This document shows, in pieces, positions 56,657-64,000 of a stretch of 64,000 bases of DNA. Both the position numbers and the translations under genes were made by a program. Numbering within the stretch: position 1 is the first letter of the stretch; every line of letters starts with the position of its first letter. Origin of the DNA: Pseudophaeomoniella oleicola (lineage: Eukaryota; Ascomycota; Eurotiomycetes; Phaeomoniellales; Phaeomoniellaceae); the NCBI GenBank assembly GCA_003868215.1, contig QWDQ01000002.1, forward strand, positions 310,001-374,000. Direction: 5' to 3'. The notes under the pieces are model-generated. The model did not search any database and had not been told where the DNA came from. It was given only the letters and a program-made list of their open reading frames with translations.

Positions 56657-58583
56657 ATGGCATCATCAAGCCAATCATCAAATCAAGCTCCAACCCACCA
56701 AAGGGTGCGCTCAATGAATGCCCTGGATGATCCCGCCAATTCTCCTCTCGCCAACATGGTCGAAACAACTGAACAGTCTCGTCCTTCTCTATCACAGGAA
56801 CCGCCGAAGCCACCGCCAGTAACATGGATGTCGCTACCGAAGAAAGACCAGCTGGGCATCTTGGCTCTGGTCCGCGTGGTCGACTTCTTTCAGGTCGCAA
56901 GTTTACAAGCTTATATGTTCCACCAGCTGAAATCATTTGACCCGAAGGCCTCTGATTCTGAGATCAGTTTCCAGGCGGGCGTCATGCAAGGCCTGTTCAC
57001 TAGTGCTCAGATCGTCACGGCAATACTTTGGGGAAGAATTGCAGACGCGAGCTGGGCAGGCCGAAAGAGGGTCATATTGATCGGACTAATTGGCACAGGC
57101 ATAAGCTGTGTGGGATTGGGGTACAGTCGGCACTTCGTTGAAGCATGCGCATGGAGAGTATTTGGAGGCGCTGTAAACGGAACCGTCGGTGCAGCAAGGA
57201 CGAGCATTGCGGAAGCAGTTGACAAAAGATATCATGCCCGGGCTTTTTTACTGTTACCGGCTGCTTTTAACGTTGCCAACATTCTTGGACCTAGTAAGTC
57301 AGCGTGGCTGCCAGATGAAGTAGACTTCGCTAAGAAAAGTAGTTCTCGGAGGCATCTTAGCCGATCCTGTTCACCAATATTCGGGCGTATTTGGCGAGGA
57401 TTCCTGGTTGTCAAAGACGTTTATCTACTCTTGGCTATCGAGATTCCCCTACGCCGCACCCAATCTTCTCTCAGCCATACTGCTCTTCGCTGAAGCAGCG
57501 ATTGTATGGCTCGGTCTCAAGGAGACGCTAGCAACAAGGAGGAAAAAGCGAGACCGAGGCCTGGAATTAGCTCGCATGATTGGGTCTGTTTGGCGGTTCC
57601 GTCCATTCGGGCGAAAGAGAGGCTACTCACTTGTCGGGTCTGAGGAAAAGCCATGGGATCCTCTCGAGAATGGCGAACGGGGTGAAGTCGAACCATCACG
57701 GACGCACATGCATAGGAAGACAGCATCCTCACCAATCATCCGCCAACGTCTTCCTTTCCATCGCATGTGGACGAAGAATGTGATAATGGTTCTCCTGACG
57801 ACGGCAATATTTGATTTTCAAATGGGGTGAGTATCCGATCTGCTTTTCCTTGTCTTTCTTGGCTGACTCCTTCGCAGTGCCTTTGCTTCCCTCTGGGTCA
57901 TTCACCTCTCTGCCCCTCGCGGCTCAGCTACACCCGACCCAAAGTCTCCAGACACCCTCTTCCATTTCACCGGTGGCCTTGCATTCCCTCCCTCCAAGAT
58001 TGGGTTCGCCATGTCTTTGCTTGGCATTATCGGTATATTCCTCCAATTCATGCTATACCCGACCATCAACAGCAAATTCGGCCTCCTGAAATCATTCCGC
58101 TACTCGCTCTACCTCTTCCCCGTCGCCTACTTCCTCGCCCCTTACCTATCCCTACTCCCCAGCTCGACCTCCGCCCCCGGCCAGGCCTCCGGCTTCTGGA
58201 TCTGGCTCGGCATCAGCATCGTCCTGTTTCTACAAGTCGCCGCGCGCACCTTCGCCTTACCCGCGACCATCATCCTCCTCAACAACTGCTCGCCGCACCC
58301 GAGCGTGCTCGGCACCATCCACGGCCTCGGCTCAAGCGCGTCCTCGACCTTCCGCACCATCGGCCCCATCGTCGCGGGCAAATGGTACGCGATCGGCATC
58401 CAGAAGGGCGTCGTCGGCACGGCTTGGTGGGGTGTCGCTGCCGTTAGCGCTGTCGGCGTCGTCGTCGCGTATGCTGTCAGGAACGGGACTGGTCATGAGA
58501 TCAAGCTGCCCGGCGAGGAGGATGAGGAGATGGTCGACCGGGCTGCTCCTGTGACTACGGGGGTCAAAAGAAGAGATTCATGA
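56657..58583 (+). CDS. major facilitator superfamily transporter
   Basis: Secondary membrane transporter; substrate unknown. Exons are 56657-57293, 57340-57826 and 57878-58583, giving 609 aa. A soluble N-terminus (about 1-65) precedes the first segment, LGILALVRVVDFFQVASLQAYMF. The loop between segments 2 and 3 has GRIADASWAGRKRVILIG, the MFS G-x-x-x-D-xx-GR-R signature. VFGGAVNGTVGAARTSIAE and ANILGPIVLGGILADP follow, the second built across intron 1. A long charged central loop (about 270-350) separates the two halves. The layout resembles the fungal YCR023C/ZIFL1-like group, but that is tentative. Exon 3 uses far more C/G-ending codons than exons 1 and 2. Confidence 0.9.
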
Positions 58584-60790
58584 GTGGAGATTCGACTTTC
58601 TCTCTCCCTCTCTTATCTATCTATACGACATTTGTGTATTTTACTTTGTAGAAGAAAAGAAATGCGGAATGGATGAATACAAATAATGATAATAATACTG
58701 AAGACTGCCTTTCTTTATAGATACACTGCACTAAATACACTGCTGCTGCTCCCCTCATCATCATCATCCCCATGGTCGCCGCCGTCCCTTCTCCAGGAGG
58801 GAAAGAACCCCTCACCGTCCTCTTTTCTTCACTCTTCGGCCATCAAACCCTCTTTTCGTCCTCCGAAACAATAAAAAGAAGAAATTTCTACATTTTCATT
58901 CGTCAACAACAACATCACCGATCCCGTAACCGCAACCGCAACCACAGCGAGATGATCTTCGTCTATACGTGCTATAAATTACAGTACGTAGCAAGCAACC
59001 ATGGAATTTGTCGTCGTCAGAGGACAGGGAAAGAAGCATTTGAATTCAATGGCGTATAGTAGGTCTGTCAGGAACGACGATGGTGGGAGAGGGAGACGAA
59101 GAAGGGAAGCAAGAGATGGGATTTGAGACGTGTGTTAGGATAGATCTGGGCAATGGGATGGAGGGTGAACGGTTGTGACACAGGACTCTGATTGAATGCA
59201 GAAAGAGAGGAAATGGCCAAACAAAGTCATACGTGAGGGAAGGACGCACTTGAGAAGGGACATAGAAGTGCAATCTCCCTAGATGACAAGAATTGAAGAC
59301 ATCTTGGTGAGGCCAGGAGAATAGAGATATTGCAATTTCAGCATGTTGATGACATGGAATTTGAATCTCTGCGCAAACGGTGTCAAAAAAGAGGGCCTTC
59401 TCCCTTCTTGAGAGCGTTGATCGTGGTTCAAGAAGAATATGAAACAAACTTTGACGATCAGATCTTCAGGAGGTTGTTTCAAAGGCGCAAGATACATATC
59501 ACGTCACATATGAAAGATCACGATTACTCATCCAATACCGCAGGTAGAGTCAGACCACGTTTCAGCGTCTTTCTGAGCTCTACCAGAGACGACCATCGAC
59601 CGGGAATTGATGAGTATCATCACACAATAATACCCCTAGAAAATGTCAGTGATGCTCTGGGGAGGTCCCTGTTGTTGTCAAACCGCTGCGATACCGCGCA
59701 ACTGAATGCGGACAGGGATCCCTAGTCGTCCGCTGAGATGTCCTCGGCAATCTGCCCTTCTGGTGATTACCCTAAGGTAGATGGCGACAGTGGAGATAGT
59801 GCTCCTCATTTCGCCAGAACGGGGTGTGATTTGATCTGGCATTTATCATTTGGCGAGCTGGCGAGTTGGACACCTTCAGCAGTAGCAGCAGCTCTTCTCT
59901 GTCGTCAATCAAAAGAGAAGCTCAGGAACGCTGTTTGGTCTCTACAAGCAACCAACGGCGTATCCCGGTCATAAACGATATGCTGTCGAGGGTTGGGCGC
60001 TGATACACCGTAGACCGCGAAACTGCAACATTCCTTGTGCCCAGGCTCTAACGAACTCATATCGACCTCCGTTAGCTCCACAATAGAAATGGACACTGTG
60101 CATGATAGTTCACGATCCCCCAGTGACTCCCATCGCAGGATAGGGGAAACACAGCAGACTCCTCCTCGCCCTTTCACATGTATGTACGGAGTATCATTTC
60201 CAGGTAGGGCCGACGGCTTCCAAAGTCCGCGAGGGAACTCCACAGCTTTGTGGTAAGTTAACAACTGTATTGACAACCTAGAAATGATCCCAATATATTG
60301 GACTTGATCAGCACCACAGACCCCTGATACTGGCGGCAGAGTACAGCAACCCGTCAAGGTAAGAATTCTTTCAGGGTAGCCCTATCAGACATAGTAGACG
60401 TTGAAGAGACGACTGTTGTCGACGAACGATGATACATTGTGAAGTCTGACCGGCATGATCCGTAATCGAGTTTGAAGCAGAGCGACTGGACAATCTCCAG
60501 TGATTGGACGGGAATTTCTCTCTTGATACCACGACGTCATGGTCGTGGAGTGTCGGCTTCAATAAGTTGTTTACAGTCTTGCAGTAAGTTACAAACTTCA
60601 ATGGCTGGAAGATGTTTCCAATGGAGCACGATGGGTCGAGTACCTGCCGCGGTGGACCGAGTTGTTCGAAGATGGTGGACTGGATTGGCTCGTTGGGATC
60701 CTCTCGCCCTTGCACCGAGGCACATCCATCAATATCAGTTTCTCAAAGATGGTGTTCTCCTCATCCCATCCTTTCCAATCTCTGGCTATC

Positions 60791-60823
60791 TCTGCGGCAT
60801 CCCTGCGGCATCCCTGCGGCATC
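60791..60823. repeat. 11-bp tandem repeat, 3 units
   Basis: Three units of YCTGCGGCATC in direct tandem, two identical and one differing at the first base. Confidence 0.85.
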
Positions 60824-61730
60824 TCCAGCGCGGGCCCGAAGCACGTGACGCGCACTCAGACCGTGCTCTGGAGTTAGACGGAGTTTTGAACCAGTCCGTT
60901 CACGGTCGCTTTCAGCACTGGAAGTTTCCTACTACATACCTCAGTCTAATTATTCCGTGGCCTGTTGTCGCTACCGTAGATAAGTGTCATGATTCCATTG
61001 AGCGACTGCGTATACAGTATCGTCATCCTCAGAGCCCGATCACGTAGGCGAGTACGAATCCTACGGTAGCCGCATGCAAGATAAGATGGCCTTATGCCTG
61101 AAGAAGTGATGGTGATGGTAGTAATGATAGTGATGATGCTAGGACATTGTTCTGGCTTGCGTGTTGGTGGTTGAGACTATTGCTACAGTGTGGCATAGTG
61201 AATTGTCCATAGTAGAGACCAACCTTCGTCGTGAACCTTGGCGGGGGATCTGATCCAAAGCCAGTCCAGATGGGGATCACAGAGGCAGATCATCCAATCG
61301 GGGGTTCGTGAACAGTTCGCACCGATGGCCACGATGGGTTTAGTGTAGGATTCGTGTACGCGCGTCCTCTTGTGAAGCCTGAAAAGCATGATAAGTTGGA
61401 TAAATTGGTTAAGTTGGATGAGTTAGAACCCCCAACCATGGACCACGATTCCCCCCCAATCTAGTTCTAGCTTTAGTTATAAGCCTTTAACTATCCAAGT
61501 GTCTGGGTAAGGTAGCCTACACATCCACCAGCGTAGACATTACAGGCGAGGCAGGATAACGCTATATGTACATTATGGGCATACCTTAACCACCAACCGT
61601 TAACCGATAGTCAAGTTCTTACTTCTTACTGTAGCACCGCCCCCTTCCCGTCCTCCCCTCACTGGCTGAACTGGCTCACTGGTCCATCGAATCCTTCCCT
61701 TTTTCCCACACTCCAAACTTTCCCATTTCC

Positions 61731-61752
61731 ATTCTTATTCTTATTCTTATTC
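61731..61752. repeat. (ATTCTT)3 repeat in the bZIP promoter/leader
   Basis: Three perfect units plus ATTC, about 370 bases before the bZIP start codon. Confidence 0.85.
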
Positions 61753-62122
61753 CCTGAGTTCCCTAGTCTCACGGCCCCGATTCCAGTCGGCTCCGATCGA
61801 TTTGTTCTATTCCTGCTTCACGACCTGTCGCACCACCGTCTCCCTCATCTACTCGACTCAGACCCTCTTCCCCCGTATCACCCTCTTTTTCTCGCTAATC
61901 GCACCAAATCTCCTTCGAAATATCAACAGTACATCGACCTTCAACCTTTTCGGAGTGGAATAGGGAATTAGTCTCACGAAGGATATTGAGAAGTAGTGGT
62001 CCATCTTCAGGATTGGGACTAGCATCGCACCGAAGAAAGGGGAAACAATCCTGTGGAAGATCGACGACCCCCGTTTACACAAGTGACTGATCACTCGACC
62101 GTTCCTCTCTTGAGAGGTTGGC

Positions 62123-63906
62123 ATGTCACAGCAATCAACACCTGCCCTTCCTCATCTCAGCTCTGAGATGGATACTTTTTTCGACCTGGATCAAAACGAT
62201 TATACCCCAACATTGTCGCCGAACTCTTCACGGTCGCAGTCGACCATGGCTCATGCAGGATCAGCATCTACGAGTTTTGCGAGTTCATCCCAACCTGCCT
62301 TGTCTGGTCCGAGCCATCAATACGACGCCTACCGTCAGCAGACTGGTCTGCCTGCCGGAGGTCTCGCTTCCACCTTCGCCATCAACCAGGCAGTTGGCAT
62401 GCAATACAGAAACAGCTCGAACGGCTTTGTTATGCCTGTTGAGACCTTGAATTTCCCTCTTCCATCCAACGACGACTTCGATTTCAACAACCCATCTTAC
62501 GATATGAACGATATGGACTTCGATGCTGACTCACCAGCTGAGACTCTACCGACCATGTTCTACCCTGGAAAGGCACAGTTCGTGAACCCGAATGCGCTCG
62601 GAGGCGAATCGTCTGCCCACTCTCCTCAGGTTCAACGTATGTACCCTGGAATGCACTCTCAGCAAGCCCAAGCCAAGGCTGCTCAGCGAAAAGCCCAACA
62701 GGAACTGGCCCATCAGCATCAGCAACAGCAGCAGCGTGCCTTGGAGGGTCAGCAGCCTTTGCCAACCCCAAAGCCAAGCCGAAAGAATGATCCGGCTGTG
62801 GATGAGCGTATCTCCCGTCTGCTTCAACAGATGAGACAAAACAGTACATCCTCTCAACCAGAAGATGGAGAGGACTCCCCTGGTCTCCTCCCTCAGATCC
62901 AGAAGATGAAAAAGGAGGAGGACGAAATGGACGAAGACGAAAGGCTGCTCGCTAGCGAAGAAGGTAAAAAGTTGTCCAGCAAGGAACGTCGTCAACTCCG
63001 AAATAAGGTGTCAGCTCGCGCTTTCCGTTCCCGCAGAAAAGGTACGAACTTCGCTCCTTTGGTCTCTCAATATACTAACTGTCTTCAGAATACATTGGCC
63101 AGCTCGAAGGTGAGATTGCTGCCAAGACACAGGAGAGCAACGATCTCCGTGTCCAAAATCGCCAGCTCATGGAAGAGAATGCTCGACTTACAGACCTTAC
63201 CCGCATGCTACTCTCTTCGCCTACATTCTCGGGTTTTTTAAATGAGCTGAGTGTCAACGGAGGTAGCATTCCATCTGCTCTCGAAAAAGCCGTTGGCCCT
63301 CAGCAAGCGCCTTCTCAGCCTCATCCTTCTCGCAAGGATGTCAATCCTCACCATGCTGCTCGCCAGCTCCAGCAGCAGCAGCACCAACATCAGCAGGTCG
63401 GCATGGTCATGGTGCCTGAGCCATCCGTCGATTTTTCTCCTCTTGATATGAACGCCTCCAATGGTTGGAACTCTGGTGTTGACATGAGCTCCTTTCAAGT
63501 CTTTGCCGTGACCGCCGTTCCAGAAGGCCCCGTCATCGATGTCAACGCTCTTTCTGGCAAGGCTTCCGATACTTTAGAGGTCAGCTCTGTTCCATCTAAG
63601 GAACTTCCAAACCTCCCGTCGATTCCTTCATTTGAAGCTCAAGAAGAGATCGAGGAACCAGAAGTCAACACAGACATTGAACTTGATGAGAGCCTGAGTC
63701 TCTTCTTTGACGCACCAAAGCGCTCTGCCATCAAATCGTCTAATGTCAAATCGGTCCCTCTCATTTCTTCCCCGAAGCCCCAAACGTACGAGCTCGTAGT
63801 CCGCACTGAGGAGTCGAACCGTTCCGCTGCTGCTGGACTTCAAGCGATGTGTGCCGAGCTCAATGCCTTGTGTGCCAGGGTGGAAAGCTTCACTTCGCAT
63901 CTCTAA
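62123..63906 (+). CDS. bZIP transcription factor
   Basis: Sequence-specific nuclear regulator; the exact orthologue is not recognised. Exons are 62123-63041 and 63089-63906, giving 578 aa. The N-terminal 280 residues are Ser/Pro/Asn-rich with acidic DMNDMDFDADS (a possible activation region) and Gln/His runs. The basic region (about 283-307) is KLSSKERRQLRNKVSARAFR with SRRKE, containing the N-x-x-S-A-R-A-F-R core. The 47 nt intron falls exactly at the end of the basic region and the splice creates RKEYIGQLEGEI. The zipper (308-340) has heptad Leu/Asn: LEGEIAAKTQESNDLRVQNRQL. A second Gln/His stretch follows and the tail ends in helical RVESFTSHL. Only 94 bases of 3' flank remain in the window. 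Confidence 0.93.
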
Positions 63907-64000
63907 GGACTACTATGGTTAATGCCGCTGGGTGTAAGAAATTCACTCTACTTTTCATGAAGTTGACGACCGATGAACTGGATGGTAGCCTGGAGGCTGT

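Larger units (their letters stand above)
58584..62122. other. 3.5 kb intergenic region, ending in the long leader of the bZIP gene
   Basis: No supportable gene: frames at 59046-59447, 59905-60357 and 60371-60715 (minus) and 60472-61047 (plus) overlap and carry no motif. An 11-bp tandem repeat lies at 60791-60823 and an ATTCTT array at 61731-61752. From about 61580 to 62122 there is no ATG on the plus strand, and the DNA is pyrimidine-rich up to about 61940, consistent with a promoter and long 5' leader. Confidence 0.5.

Noticed and set aside
60472-61047. 191-codon plus-strand frame
   Set aside because: Contains an 11-bp tandem repeat, overlaps several other frames and lacks motifs.

Overview
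The window is nuclear DNA of a filamentous ascomycete (Pezizomycotina). Genes carry short introns of about 44-133 nt with GT...CTAAC/CTGAC...AG signals. The protein set is fungal: a Vac8 with the fungal N-terminus, an IDI/AP-1-size bZIP factor, Las1, Trs31, an ASST-family protein and a fungal P-loop sulfotransferase. I cannot place it to order from sequence alone. I support 18 protein-coding genes, one of them cut by the left edge, and two decayed gene remnants. No tRNA, rRNA, CRISPR array or intact mobile element was recognised.

Layout. 1-12.1 kb: CAND1 (minus, partial), a small unknown mitochondrial protein, ceramide synthase and the TRAPP subunit Trs31. 12.1-25.6 kb: a 13.5 kb gene-poor block rich in TAC-type repeats and copies of the palindrome TACTACGTAGTA. 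25.6-44.9 kb: a dense housekeeping and metabolic block (unknown conserved protein, LAS1, NAD kinase, thymine 7-hydroxylase-like dioxygenase, iso-orotate decarboxylase-like enzyme, PHD-finger protein, DNAJC17/Cwf23, VAC8, ribokinase, arylsulfotransferase-type protein). 44.9-51.9 kb: sparse DNA with a sulfotransferase-like gene and a decayed CCA-adding-enzyme copy. 51.9-64 kb: tRNase Z, an MFS transporter and a bZIP transcription factor, with 1.4-3.5 kb spacers.

How genes may work together. The clearest functional pair is the divergent one at 31.3-34.1 kb. A 2-oxoglutarate dioxygenase closely resembling thymine 7-hydroxylase faces an amidohydrolase closely resembling iso-orotate (uracil-5-carboxylate) decarboxylase across a 583 bp spacer. 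Together they would oxidise thymine to iso-orotate and decarboxylate it to uracil, the fungal thymidine salvage route. A ribokinase 7 kb away could use the ribose released from nucleosides, though that link is only inference. The other genes (CAND1 in cullin recycling, ceramide synthase, TRAPP, Las1 in ITS2 processing, NAD kinase, Vac8, tRNase Z) are unrelated housekeeping functions.

Exon coordinates come from reading splice signals and frame; all spliced gene models given close in frame. Family assignments rest on motifs recalled from known families, not on database searches.
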